A stretch of DNA of 64,000 nt from Segniliparus sp051660745 (GCF_051660745.1 NZ_JBOFQF010000004.1:1-64000), one strand, 5' to 3'. Counted from the stretch's first letter, positions 33,462-41,738 are shown. Numbers and translations are program-made. Notes: a model not told the origin generated them from the letters alone.

Positions 33462-34163
33462 ATGCTTGTACTCACCATCGACACCTCGACTGAGACCACC
33501 AATGTCGGTGGAGTTTGGTTTGACGGCCTGGACGGCAAGATTCAGAACGTCGTGACACGCTCTGCGGTCGACAGCAAGCACGTGGAGCAGATTGCTTCGT
33601 TGGCTGAGGAAATCCTTGAGTGGACGGACGGAGCCGCGCAGGGCTTGGACGCCGTGGTCGTCGGTGTTGGGCCTGGGCCGTACACAGGATTGCGGATCGG
33701 GATCGCTGCGGCTGCGGCTTTCGGCGATGCGCTCGGCGTCCCGGTGCACGGCGTGTGCAGCTTGGACGCTTTGGCCGTCGAGGTGGATGAGGATTGGGAC
33801 AATCCCGGCCGGGTGTTCCACGATGTGCTGTCTGTGCTCGACGCCAAGCGTCGGGAAGTGTTTTGGGCTTTGCACCACGATGGGCAGCGGGTGCTTGGGC
33901 CTGCGGTATGCCGTCCGGACGAGCTGCCGGGTTTTCTTGAGGGGCGGAATGTGGACGTGTCTGTGGGGGCGACGCAGCTTCTGCCGAGTTCTGTCACTGA
34001 GCTTTTCGGCGGGGTGCGGCCCCAGAGCCCGCAGCCTTGGGGGCTCGCCACACTCGCCATACCGGCTCTCCTCGCGGGCGAGCCGCCCGCGTCGCTCGTC
34101 CCGCTGTACCTGCGCCCGCCGGACGCCAAGCCGCCCGCTTCGATGAAGGGGATCCCGGCATGA
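33462..34163 (+). CDS. tsaB: tRNA threonylcarbamoyladenosine biosynthesis protein TsaB
   Basis: This encodes 233 residues. The ASKHA-fold start MLVLTIDTST and the block VGVGPGPYTGLRIGIAAAAAFGDALGVPVHGV are diagnostic. TsaB dimerises with TsaD as scaffold for t6A37 synthesis on tRNAs reading ANN codons. The first 550 bases use more T in third positions than neighbours. Its stop overlaps the rimI start (ATGA). Confidence 0.94.
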   Translation: MLVLTIDTSTETTNVGGVWFDGLDGKIQNVVTRSAVDSKHVEQIASLAEEILEWTDGAAQGLDAVVVGVGPGPYTGLRIGIAAAAAFGDALGVPVHGVCSLDALAVEVDEDWDNPGRVFHDVLSVLDAKRREVFWALHHDGQRVLGPAVCRPDELPGFLEGRNVDVSVGATQLLPSSVTELFGGVRPQSPQPWGLATLAIPALLAGEPPASLVPLYLRPPDAKPPASMKGIPA

Positions 34164-34624
34164 CCACATGGGCGACAGTGGACGCGTTGCGCGAGGTCGA
34201 CCTGCCGCGCGTCGCGGAGCTGGACCAGGTCCTGTTCCAGCAGGAGGGGCCCTGGACGCTCGCGATGTTCAAGGGCGACCTCAAAGCCGGCCACACCCGC
34301 TATTTCGCGGCGCGGGACCTCACCGGCCTGGTGCTCGGGTACGCGGGGGTGGCCTTGCTCGGCGACACCGCCGAAGTCGTCACCATCGGCGTGGACCCAG
34401 CCGCCCAGCGCACCGGCGCGGGCCGGGCGCTGCTCGGCGCGCTCTTGTACGAGGCGGAGGGGTGCGAGGTGTTCCTCGAGGTCCGCGCGGACAACGAGCC
34501 CGCCATCCAGCTCTACGAGGCCGAGGGGTTCGAGCAGGTGGCGGTGCGCAAGAACTACTACCGCCGCGTCGGGAAGGACGCCGTGGTGATGCGCCGCCCG
34601 CCGGAAGCCGGTGACGGATCGTGA
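34160..34624 (+). CDS. rimI: Ribosomal-protein-alanine N-acetyltransferase
   Basis: This encodes 154 residues. It is a GNAT fold: LGYAGVALLGDTAEVVTIGVDPAAQRTGAGRALLGALL contains the acetyl-CoA site, and FLEVRADNEPAIQLYEAEGF-QVAVRKNYY matches RimI. It acetylates N-termini, classically of S18; mycobacterial RimI has broader targets. It is embedded between tsaB and tsaD with 4-bp overlaps. Confidence 0.92.
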   Translation: MTTWATVDALREVDLPRVAELDQVLFQQEGPWTLAMFKGDLKAGHTRYFAARDLTGLVLGYAGVALLGDTAEVVTIGVDPAAQRTGAGRALLGALLYEAEGCEVFLEVRADNEPAIQLYEAEGFEQVAVRKNYYRRVGKDAVVMRRPPEAGDGS

Positions 34625-35637
34625 TCGTCCTCGGGATCGAGTCAAGCTGCGACGAGACCGGCGCGGGGATCGTGCGGGTGGAGTCCGACGGGACGTTGAC
34701 GCTGCTCGCCGACGAGGTCGCCTCCAGCGTGGCGGAGCACGTCCGGTTCGGCGGGGTGGTGCCCGAGATCGCGGCCCGCGCGCATCTGGAGGCGATCCGG
34801 CCCACCGTGCGGCGCGCGCTCGAAACCGCGCAGATCGACAAGCCCGACGCGGTGGCGGTCACCATCGGCCCCGGCCTGATCGGCCCGCTGTCGGTCGGCG
34901 TTGCGGCAGCGAAGGCGTACGCGCTCGCTTGGGGCGTGCCGTTCTACGCGGTGAACCACCTCGGCGGCCATATCGCGGTGGACCAGATCGAGCACGGCCC
35001 GCTGCCGCCAGCGGTGGCGCTCTTGGTCTCCGGCGGGCACACTCAGATCCTCAAGGCGCAGAGCCTCGCAGAGCCGCTGGTCGAGCTCGGCGCGACCGTG
35101 GACGACGCGGCGGGCGAGGCGTTCGACAAGGTCGCCCGCCTCCTCGGGCTCGGCTATCCCGGCGGGCCGGTGGTGGACAAGCTCGCGCAGACCGGCGACC
35201 GGTCGGCGGTGAAGTTCCCCCGGCCCATGACGGGCCCAAAGGACGGCTACGACTTCTCGTTCTCCGGCCTGAAAACAGCGGTGATCCGGCACCTGCAGGT
35301 GAACCCGGACCATGTGAAGGCCGATGTGGCGGCGGGGTTCCAGGAGGCGGCGGCGGACGTGCTGACGGCGAAAGCCGTCGCCGCGGCGCAGGAGCACGGC
35401 GTGACGACCCTGGTGCTCGGCGGAGGAGCCTGCGCGAACAGCCGCATCCGCGCGCTCGCCGAAGAGCGCTGCGCGGCGGCCGGGATCGAGCTTCGGGCGC
35501 CGAGGCCGAGGCTGTGCACGGACAACGGCGCGATGATCGCCGCGTTCGGCGCGGGATTCGCGGCGGCGGGGGCCAAGCCCTCGGCGCTCGACGTGGGCCC
35601 GACGCCGGGGCTCAGCGTGGGCGTCAGCCTGCTCTGA
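34621..35637 (+). CDS. tsaD: tRNA N6-adenosine threonylcarbamoyltransferase TsaD
   Basis: This encodes 338 residues from a GTG overlapping the rimI stop (GTGA). It starts VLGIESSCDETG, and the metal-binding His113 and His117 sit in VNHLGGHIA. Later blocks are LLVSGGHTQIL, GLGYPGGP, FSFSGLKTAV, GGGACANSRIR and CTDNGAMIAAFG. It transfers the threonylcarbamoyl group to A37 of tRNA. The next 300 bp hold no long gene but a 31-codon ORF. Confidence 0.96.
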   Translation: MIVLGIESSCDETGAGIVRVESDGTLTLLADEVASSVAEHVRFGGVVPEIAARAHLEAIRPTVRRALETAQIDKPDAVAVTIGPGLIGPLSVGVAAAKAYALAWGVPFYAVNHLGGHIAVDQIEHGPLPPAVALLVSGGHTQILKAQSLAEPLVELGATVDDAAGEAFDKVARLLGLGYPGGPVVDKLAQTGDRSAVKFPRPMTGPKDGYDFSFSGLKTAVIRHLQVNPDHVKADVAAGFQEAAADVLTAKAVAAAQEHGVTTLVLGGGACANSRIRALAEERCAAAGIELRAPRPRLCTDNGAMIAAFGAGFAAAGAKPSALDVGPTPGLSVGVSLL

Positions 35638-35755
35638 AACGTGACGGTGGCTGTCGGAGCCATGGCTTACTTTTGAATGCGACCGACGGGGAAGATCGTC
35701 GGGCGGGCGCTGTGGGTCTCTCTCCATGGCCCTGAATAAGGAAGGAGGAGCAAGG

Positions 35756-35851
35756 GTGGAAACCTTCAACCACACCCTCGCCCTCTCCGCAGTGATTCTC
35801 TCGCTGCTGAGAGAGCTGGCCATATTATGGCTGGCGAACCACAAGCAGTAA
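35756..35851 (+). CDS. Possible 31-residue hydrophobic small protein
   Basis: A GTG at 35756 with a very strong AAGGAAGGAGGAG region 5 bases upstream opens 31 codons ending TAA (followed by TAG two bases later). The peptide starts METFNHT, continues with a Leu/Ala/Ile-rich helix containing a central Arg-Glu pair, and ends WLANHKQ. Size and character resemble type I toxin or holin-like membrane peptides. The leader (about 35640-35755) can form a small stem (CCGACG/CGTCGG near 35684-35703), a 13-base palindrome lies at 35819-35831 inside the ORF, and a hairpin follows downstream. A CATAAT hexamer on the minus strand within the palindrome could start an antisense RNA. Confidence 0.5.
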   Translation: METFNHTLALSAVILSLLRELAILWLANHKQ

Positions 35852-35894
35852 TAGCGACACTGCAGCCGGGAGGTTCGGTGCTAGCACACCGGGC

Positions 35895-35915
35895 CTTCCG
35901 GTCCTACACCGGAAG
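35895..35915. terminator. Perfect 8-bp hairpin after the small ORF
   Basis: CTTCCGGT and ACCGGAAG pair around CCTAC. It sits between the small plus-strand ORF and the convergent GNAT gene, so it may stop transcription from either side. There is no T-tract. Confidence 0.5.
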
Positions 35916-35944
35916 TATACGCCAAACCTCGATAAAGCCAAGGG

Positions 35945-36493
35945 TCAATCCACGCCAGGCTCCGCGTCGGGAAGCAAGTTCTTGGCGAAGCAGTTCGAGT
36001 ACGCGAGGAGCTCGTGCGTGTAGGGCGGGAAGCGGGGGATCCGGTGGTAGCCCTCTTTCACGTACAGCCGCACCGCGTCCGGCTGCAGGTCGCCGGTCTG
36101 CAGGATGAGCCGCGCGGAGCCCGCCGCGAGCGCCGCCTCCTCCGAGGCGCGCAGCAGCGCCTGGGCCACGCCGGTCCCCCGGCTCTGCGCCGCCACGAAC
36201 ATCCGCTTCAGCTCTAATTCCCCGTCGTTCCAGCGCAGCGCCGCATGCCCGACGGGCACGGCTTCGCTGGCGAGCGCAGTTCCGACGGCCGAGTCGTCGC
36301 TGGAATAGACCACGATGGTGGCGTGCACGGTCTCGGGGTCGACGTCGTTGTGCCCGCTCGCCTCCGGCGGCAGCTGGCCCCGCCGATGGGCGTACCGGGG
36401 GCCGACCTCTGTCGCCATCGCCGCGCGCAGCTCGGCCGCGTCCGGATGCTCCCACGGCACCTGGCGCACCACGAATCGTCCCGATGTCGACAT
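35945..36493 (-). CDS. GNAT-family N-acetyltransferase
   Basis: This encodes 182 residues. The acetyl-CoA loop is in LKRMFVAAQSRGTGVAQALLRASEEAA, followed by LILQTGDLQPDAVRLYVKEGYHRIPRFPPY, a pattern seen in several actinobacterial acetyltransferases acting on small molecules. The substrate is not apparent. The start is leaderless: TAAACT, which contains the orn stop codon, is 7 bases upstream of the ATG. The gene is therefore close behind orn yet has its own promoter. Confidence 0.85.
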   Translation of the reverse strand: MSTSGRFVVRQVPWEHPDAAELRAAMATEVGPRYAHRRGQLPPEASGHNDVDPETVHATIVVYSSDDSAVGTALASEAVPVGHAALRWNDGELELKRMFVAAQSRGTGVAQALLRASEEAALAAGSARLILQTGDLQPDAVRLYVKEGYHRIPRFPPYTHELLAYSNCFAKNLLPDAEPGVD

Positions 36494-36500
36494 GGCCGAC

Positions 36501-36506
36501 AGTTTA
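36501..36506 (-). promoter_or_regulatory. Leaderless -10 (TAAACT) for the GNAT gene
   Basis: TAAACT on the minus strand uses the orn TAA stop as its first three bases and lies 7 bases from the ATG at 36493. Confidence 0.65.
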
Positions 36507-37121
36507 GGCCGTTTGGTCCGCCGTGAGCTCTTTGACGGCGGCCTCGATCTCCTCGCCCGTGGGCCCCGGCTGCGCGACGAACGCCGTGGCTCGGTAATAC
36601 CGCAGCTCCTGGACCGACTCGACGATGTCCGCGAGCGCCCGATGGGCGAGCCCTTTTTCAGGCTGGTTGAAATAAATCCTCGGGTACCAGCGCCGCGACA
36701 GCTCTTTGATCGTGCTCACGTCGACCATGCGGTAGTGCAGCCAGGCGTCGAGCTCTGGCATGTCTTTGACGAGGAAGGAACGGTCGGTGGCGATGGAGTT
36801 CCCGGCCAAGATGGCGGTGCGGGGCGCGGGGAAGCGCTCTTTGACGTAGGCGAGCACCTGCGCCCCGGCTTCCTCGAGGGAGAGCGTCGAGGCGCGCACC
36901 GCCTCGGTGAGCCCGGAGCTCGCGTGCATGTTCGTCACGTACTCGTCCATCTGGGCGAGCTTGTCCTCCGACGCGTGGATCACCAGGTCGATCCCCTCGT
37001 CGATGATGTTCAGCTCGCCGTCGGTGACGAGGGCGGCGATTTCGATGAGCTGGTCGAAGCCGGGGCGCAGCCCGGTCATCTCGCAGTCGATCCACAACAG
37101 CCGGTCTTTCGTGTCTCCCAT
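36504..37121 (-). CDS. orn: Oligoribonuclease
   Basis: This encodes 205 residues. It is a DEDDh 3'-5' exonuclease: RLLWIDCEMTGL (Asp12, Glu14), NSIATDRSFLVKDMPELDAWLHYRMVDVSTIKEL, and H-R-A-L-A-D-I near the C-terminus. It degrades di- to pentanucleotides, including pGpG from c-di-GMP. The ATG at 37121 is favoured by a GGGGGA site; a GTG at 37127 overlaps the upstream SDR stop. In M. tuberculosis orn also lies near the mycolate reductase gene cmrA (Rv2509). Confidence 0.95.
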   Translation of the reverse strand: MGDTKDRLLWIDCEMTGLRPGFDQLIEIAALVTDGELNIIDEGIDLVIHASEDKLAQMDEYVTNMHASSGLTEAVRASTLSLEEAGAQVLAYVKERFPAPRTAILAGNSIATDRSFLVKDMPELDAWLHYRMVDVSTIKELSRRWYPRIYFNQPEKGLAHRALADIVESVQELRYYRATAFVAQPGPTGEEIEAAVKELTADQTA

Positions 37122-37123
37122 GG

Positions 37124-37909
37124 TCACCGTCCCCCGTAGAAGCGGTACATGGCCTTCGCGTAGAGCGGCCTCGGCAGGTAGTTCGCAAGCACGGATTGGA
37201 TTTTATGCGCAGCGATGGGCGCCACGCGCAGCTTGTTGCGCCTGAGGCCTTCGACGGTGGCCTTGGCGGTCTGCTCCGCGCTGGCCCACAGGAACGCGGG
37301 GGACTTCGCCAGCGGGCCCGAGACGAGCTCGGTCCGCACGATGCCAGGGGCGAGCAAGGTCACGTGCACGCCTCGGTTCTGCACGTCGAAGTGCAGCCCC
37401 TCCGCGAATGTGTTGAGGAACGCCTTGGTCGCGGAGTAGGTCGTGGTGATCGGCACCGGCGCGTTGCCCGCGATCGAGCCGGTGACGATGATCCCGCCGC
37501 TGCGGCGTTCGAGCATCTTGGGCAGCGCGGCGAGGACGAGGTCGTAGGAGGCGACGACGTTGAGCTCCACCTCGGCGCGCTCCTGCGCGGGGTCGAGCCT
37601 GCCGTGCCAGAGACCGGCGGTGACGAATCCCGCGTTGCTCACCAGGATCGGCACGTCCAAGTCCGCCAGGTGTTCGACGAGCTTCTGCCGGTCGTCGCGG
37701 TTGGTGAGGTCCACCGGCCACGTCGTCGCCTCGACGCCGTGCTTGCGGTGGATCTCGGCGGCCACCTCGGTGAGCACGTCGCCTCGGCGGGCGACGAGGA
37801 GCACCGGGTAGCCGAGGGCGGCGAGCTCGAAGGCGATGGCTTTGCCGATGCCTTGGGAGGCCCCGGTGATCACGGCGGGCTGCCCTGGCGTGGGCGGGGG
37901 AAGTGGCAT
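37124..37909 (-). CDS. CmrA-like short-chain reductase, copy 1
   Basis: This encodes 261 residues. NADPH motif TGASQGIG, then NAG, GSIAGNAPVPITTTYSATKAF (catalytic Ser, YxxxK) and LAPGIVRTEL. Overall it resembles the mycolate reductase CmrA, which reduces the 3-oxo-mycolate product of Pks13. It is the third SDR in transcriptional order, directly before orn. The ATG has AAGGAG. Compared with copy 3 it has lost some conserved residues near the substrate helix (for example AKSPAFLWASAEQTAKA), so the substrate may differ. Confidence 0.88.
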   Translation of the reverse strand: MPLPPPTPGQPAVITGASQGIGKAIAFELAALGYPVLLVARRGDVLTEVAAEIHRKHGVEATTWPVDLTNRDDRQKLVEHLADLDVPILVSNAGFVTAGLWHGRLDPAQERAEVELNVVASYDLVLAALPKMLERRSGGIIVTGSIAGNAPVPITTTYSATKAFLNTFAEGLHFDVQNRGVHVTLLAPGIVRTELVSGPLAKSPAFLWASAEQTAKATVEGLRRNKLRVAPIAAHKIQSVLANYLPRPLYAKAMYRFYGGR

Positions 37910-37973
37910 GACGCTCCTTAGAAGATCAACTGCGCATCATTCTAGGCCGCGCGCTCCCGATGCCCCCGCCCGA

Positions 37974-38765
37974 TCACTTCCTGCCGAACAGGGACAGGAT
38001 CGTCAACCCGTACAACCTGCGCGGCGTGTACAGGGCGGAGAGGGTTTGCAGCTTGTGCGCGAGGATGGGGACGGCGCGGAGTTTGTTCTTCGCCAGGCTC
38101 TCGACGGTGACTTTCGCGGTGTGCTCAGGGGTGGCGGTGACCAGCGAGGAGGAGAACACGCCCGCCTGCAAGTCGTCTTTGAGCGCGGTCTCGACGAATC
38201 CGGGCGCGAGCAGCGTCACGTTGACCCCTTGCGGTTTGACGTCGAAGTGCAGGCTTTCCGCGAAGGTGTTCACGAACGCCTTCGACGCGGCGTAGGTGCT
38301 GGCCGTGGGGAACACGTTGTTGCCCGCGTTCGAGCCGGTGAGGACGATCCCGCCGCTGCGGCGTTGGAGCATCTTCGGCAGCACCGCCAGCGTCGTCTCG
38401 TACGCGGCGATGACGTTGAGCTCGACCTCGGCGCGCTCTTTCGCGTAGTCGAGCCCCTTGTGCCAGAGGCCTTGCGTGGCGAAGCCCGCGTTGGCGACCA
38501 GGACGGACACGTCTAGTGCGGCCAGCTCTTCGAGGAACGCGCCCCGCGCAGTCGGGTCGATCAGGTCGACGACGCGGCCGTCCGCGTCGACCCGGTGCTT
38601 CGCGCGGATCTCCTCGGCGAGCGCCTCGAGCAGGTCGCCCTGGCGGGCGACGAGCAGGACGGGGTAGCCGAGGGCGGCGAGCTCGTGGGCGATGGCTTTG
38701 CCGATGCCTTGGGAGGCCCCGGTGATGACGGCGGGCTTTCCGGCGGCGGGCTGGGGGAGTGGCAT
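37974..38765 (-). CDS. CmrA-like short-chain reductase, copy 2
   Basis: This encodes 263 residues. It shares the MPLPQP start, TGASQGIG, LVARQGDLLEAL, LVANAGFATQGLW, GSNAGNNVFPTASTYAASKAF and LAPGFVETAL with its neighbours. The ATG at 38765 follows GGAGG. It lies 64 bp from copy 1 and 49 bp from copy 3, all on the minus strand and probably one transcript. Its C-terminus (SLFGRK) differs from the other two, consistent with early divergence after duplication. Confidence 0.88.
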   Translation of the reverse strand: MPLPQPAAGKPAVITGASQGIGKAIAHELAALGYPVLLVARQGDLLEALAEEIRAKHRVDADGRVVDLIDPTARGAFLEELAALDVSVLVANAGFATQGLWHKGLDYAKERAEVELNVIAAYETTLAVLPKMLQRRSGGIVLTGSNAGNNVFPTASTYAASKAFVNTFAESLHFDVKPQGVNVTLLAPGFVETALKDDLQAGVFSSSLVTATPEHTAKVTVESLAKNKLRAVPILAHKLQTLSALYTPRRLYGLTILSLFGRK

Positions 38766-38814
38766 GGGGCCTCCTTGGGCTTTCGAGGGATGGTGCGAGT
38801 CTATCCTTGCGCGA

Positions 38815-39609
38815 TCAGAGCGCCCCGTACGCCTTGTCCAGGGACCAGCCGTACAGGCGCCTCGGGACGAGGGCCGAGAGCGCGCCCGCGACCTTGTGCG
38901 GGAATGCGGGGACGACCCGGAGTTTGTTCTTGGCCAGCCCCGCGACGGTGGCCCTCGCGGTGTGCTCGGCTTCGCCCCAGACAAAGTTCGGGATCGCCTT
39001 CGCGGCATGCGGGAGTTCGGCGAAGATCTCGGTGCGCACCGGGCCGGGGGCGAGCAGGGTGACGTTGACCCCTTGCGGTTTGACGTCGAAGTGCAGAGAC
39101 TCGCTGAACGTGTTGACGAAGGCCTTGGTCGCCGCGTACGTCGTGTTCCTCGGTCCCGGCCCGTTGCCCGCGAGCGAGCCGGTGAGGATGATCCCGCCGC
39201 TGCGGCGGGCGAGCATCTTGGGCAGCACGGCGAGCGTCGTCTCGTACGCGGCGATGACGTTGAGCTCGACCTCGGCGCGTTCTTTCGCGTAGTCGAGCTC
39301 GTCCTCCCAGCGTCCGAGGGTGGCGACGCCCGCGTTGGCGACGAGGATGGACACGTCGACGTCCGCGAGGTGGTCTATGAGCTTTTGCCGCGCGTCGCGG
39401 TCGGCGAGGTCGACGGGGAAGGTTCGCGCGTCGACATTGTGGCGGGAGCGGATCTGGCCCGCGATCTCGTCGAGCTGGTCCGCCCGTCTGGCGACGAGCA
39501 GCACCGGGTGGCCGAGCTTGGCGAGCTCGAAGGCGATGGCCTTGCCGATGCCGCCGGAAGCGCCGGTGACGACGGCGGGCCTGCTTGGGTCGGGGTTGGG
39601 TATGGGCAT
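38815..39609 (-). CDS. cmrA: CmrA-like mycolate reductase, copy 3
   Basis: This encodes 264 residues. Among the three copies its start (MPIPNPDPSRPAVVTGAS) and the blocks TYAATKAFVNTFSESLHFD, LAPGPVRTEI, NFVWGEAEHTARATV and NKLRVVPAF look closest to what I recall of M. tuberculosis CmrA (Rv2509). CmrA gives the final hydroxyl of mycolic acids. It is first in the SDR-SDR-SDR-orn series. A GAGGAGG site precedes the ATG, and an AT-rich 41-bp dyad sits directly upstream. Assignment as the true CmrA is an inference from motifs and synteny. Confidence 0.85.
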   Translation of the reverse strand: MPIPNPDPSRPAVVTGASGGIGKAIAFELAKLGHPVLLVARRADQLDEIAGQIRSRHNVDARTFPVDLADRDARQKLIDHLADVDVSILVANAGVATLGRWEDELDYAKERAEVELNVIAAYETTLAVLPKMLARRSGGIILTGSLAGNGPGPRNTTYAATKAFVNTFSESLHFDVKPQGVNVTLLAPGPVRTEIFAELPHAAKAIPNFVWGEAEHTARATVAGLAKNKLRVVPAFPHKVAGALSALVPRRLYGWSLDKAYGAL

Positions 39610-39620
39610 AACGGCCTCCT

Positions 39621-39661
39621 CGGGACGGAATTTACTATATCAAATAGTATATTCCGTCCCG
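39621..39661. promoter_or_regulatory. 41-bp AT-cored inverted repeat upstream of the SDR operon
   Basis: Arms 39621-39638 and 39644-39661 match with one mismatch around five bases. The outer part is CGGGACGGAAT, and the core TACTAT-ATCAA-ATAGTA is strikingly AT-rich for this genome. On the minus strand TATAGT and TATACT fall inside it as possible -10 elements, so a bound protein would block transcription. It lies 12 bp before the first SDR and 11 bp after the fadH stop; no T-tract follows, so an operator is likelier than a terminator. Confidence 0.75.
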
Positions 39662-39671
39662 AGGGAGGGCG

Positions 39672-41738
39672 TCACAGCTTTGCGGCCAGCTCCGTGCCCT
39701 GCCGGATCGCGCGCTTCGCGTCGAGCTCGCCCGCGAGCAGCGCCCCGCCGACGACGTGCGCCCGCACGCCCTTGGCGACCAACTCGTCGTACAGCCCGCG
39801 CTGGGACTCTTGGCCCGCGCAGATCACGACATTGTCGACCTCGAGGACCTGGGGCTTCTCCTTGGCCTCGCCGAAGCTGATGTGCAGCCCCTGGTCGTCA
39901 ATGCGCTCGTAGTTCACGCCGGAGAGCTGTTTGACCCGCTTCATCTTGATCGAGGCCCGGTGGACCCATCCGGTGGTCTTGCCGAGGCCCTTGCCCTGCG
40001 AGCCCGCGGTGCGGGCGAGCAGGAACACCTCGCGCGGCGAGGGCGCGGGCTTCGGCTTGGTCAGGCCGCCGCGCGGGCCGCCGTGCTCGGGGTCGATCGG
40101 GTCGGACACGCCCCATTCCTGGCGCCACTCCTTGATGTGCAGGGTCGGGGACTCGTCGGTGGTGAGGAACTCGCTCACGTCGAAGCCGATGCCGCCCGCG
40201 CCGATGACCGCCACGCGCTTGCCGACCGGCTTGCCCTCCTTGACCACCTCGGGGTAGGAGAGGACCATCGGGTGGTCGATGCCGGGGATGTTGGGCCTGC
40301 GCGGCGCGACGCCGGTGGCGACCACGACGTCGTCGAAGCCCTCGGCGGCCAGCTGGTCGGCGGTGACCCGGGAGCCGAGCCGCACGTCCACCTTGTGGTG
40401 CTCCAGCTTCGCCGTGTAGTAGCGAAGGGTGTGCTGGAACTCCTCCTTGCCGGGGATCTTGCTCGCCATGAGGAACTGGCCGCCGATCTGCGAGTCGCCC
40501 TCGTAGAGCGTCACCGCGTGCCCGCGCTCGGCGAGGGAGACGGCGGTCGCGAGGCCCGCGGGGCCGCCGCCGACCACCGCGACGCGCTTGGCCTTGCGGG
40601 TCGGCAGGAGCTGGAGGGTGGTCTCGCGGCCTGCGCGGGGGTTGAGCAGGCAGGAGGCCTTCTTGCCGACGAAGGAGTGGTCGAGGCAGGCCTGGTTGCA
40701 GGCGATACACGTGTTGATCAGGTCGGCCTGGTCGGCGGCGGCCTTGTTCACCCAGTCCGGGTCGGCGAGGAGCGGCCGGGCCATGGAGACCAGCTGCACC
40801 GAGGTCTCGGTCAGGATCTGCTCGGCGGCCTGCGGCATGTTGATCCGGTTGGACGCGACGACCGGGATGCTGACCTGCTGGGCGATGGCGTTGCTGTACT
40901 CGACGAAGGCGTTCGACGGCACGGAGGTCACGATGGTCGGGACGCGGGACTCGTGCCAGCCGATGCCGGTGTTGAGCAGGGTCGCGCCGGAGTCCTGGAT
41001 CTCCTTGGCCAGGGCCACGATCTCTTCCCAGGTCTGCCCGTCGTCCACGAAGTCCGCGAGCGAGATACGGTACTGGACGATGAAGTTCGGGCCGACGGCC
41101 TCGCGGACTTTGCGGACGATCGCGTTGGCGATGCGGCGGCGCTTCTCCGGAGTCCCGCCCCACTCGTCGGTGCGCTTGTTCGTGTACGGGGCGAGGGTCT
41201 GGTTGATGAAGTAGCCCTCGCTGCCCATGATCTCCACGCCGTCGTACCCGGCGAGCTGGGCGAGCTTCGCGGAGCGGGCGAACTGGTCGATCGTGCGGCG
41301 GACCAGCCAGCCCGGCATCTTCTGGGACGGGAACGGGTAGATCGGGGCCTTGCCGCCGGACGGCGAGACGGCGAGCGGGTGGTAGGCGTACCGGCCCGCG
41401 TGGATCAGCTGGAGCAGGATCTTCCCGTCGTGGGTGTGCACGGCGTCGGTGACCTTGCGGTGCAGCCGCGCGTGCCACTCGCGGGACATCTGCCCGGCGA
41501 GGGGCTTGAGCCAGCCGAGGACGTTCGGCGAGAAGCCGCCGGTGACGATGAGCCCGACCCCGCCCTTGGCGCGCTCGCCGAAGTACGCGGCCATCTTGGG
41601 CAGATCCCACGGCATGTCTTCCAGGCCCGCGTGCATGGAGCCCATCACCACGCGGTTGCGCAGCGTGGTGAAGCCGAGGTCGAGCTCGGAAAGGAGTTTC
41701 GGGTACGGATTGGCGGAACGGTCAGCGCTGGTGGCCAC
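39672..41738 (-). CDS. fadH: NADPH-dependent 2,4-dienoyl-CoA reductase
   Basis: This encodes 688 residues. The N-terminal old-yellow-enzyme FMN barrel (about 1-335) has RNRVVMGSMHAGLED and GYDGVEIMGSEGYFINQTLAPYTNKR. A CIACNQAC-x(n)-C cluster near 345-365 binds the 4Fe-4S. The C-terminal FAD/NADPH part has VAVVGGGPAGLATA and VAVIGAGGIGFDVSEFL. It removes cis double bonds during beta-oxidation of unsaturated fatty acids. The GTG start overlaps the PadR gene by 17 bp, so the regulator and enzyme form an operon. Confidence 0.94.
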   Translation of the reverse strand: MATSADRSANPYPKLLSELDLGFTTLRNRVVMGSMHAGLEDMPWDLPKMAAYFGERAKGGVGLIVTGGFSPNVLGWLKPLAGQMSREWHARLHRKVTDAVHTHDGKILLQLIHAGRYAYHPLAVSPSGGKAPIYPFPSQKMPGWLVRRTIDQFARSAKLAQLAGYDGVEIMGSEGYFINQTLAPYTNKRTDEWGGTPEKRRRIANAIVRKVREAVGPNFIVQYRISLADFVDDGQTWEEIVALAKEIQDSGATLLNTGIGWHESRVPTIVTSVPSNAFVEYSNAIAQQVSIPVVASNRINMPQAAEQILTETSVQLVSMARPLLADPDWVNKAAADQADLINTCIACNQACLDHSFVGKKASCLLNPRAGRETTLQLLPTRKAKRVAVVGGGPAGLATAVSLAERGHAVTLYEGDSQIGGQFLMASKIPGKEEFQHTLRYYTAKLEHHKVDVRLGSRVTADQLAAEGFDDVVVATGVAPRRPNIPGIDHPMVLSYPEVVKEGKPVGKRVAVIGAGGIGFDVSEFLTTDESPTLHIKEWRQEWGVSDPIDPEHGGPRGGLTKPKPAPSPREVFLLARTAGSQGKGLGKTTGWVHRASIKMKRVKQLSGVNYERIDDQGLHISFGEAKEKPQVLEVDNVVICAGQESQRGLYDELVAKGVRAHVVGGALLAGELDAKRAIRQGTELAAKL

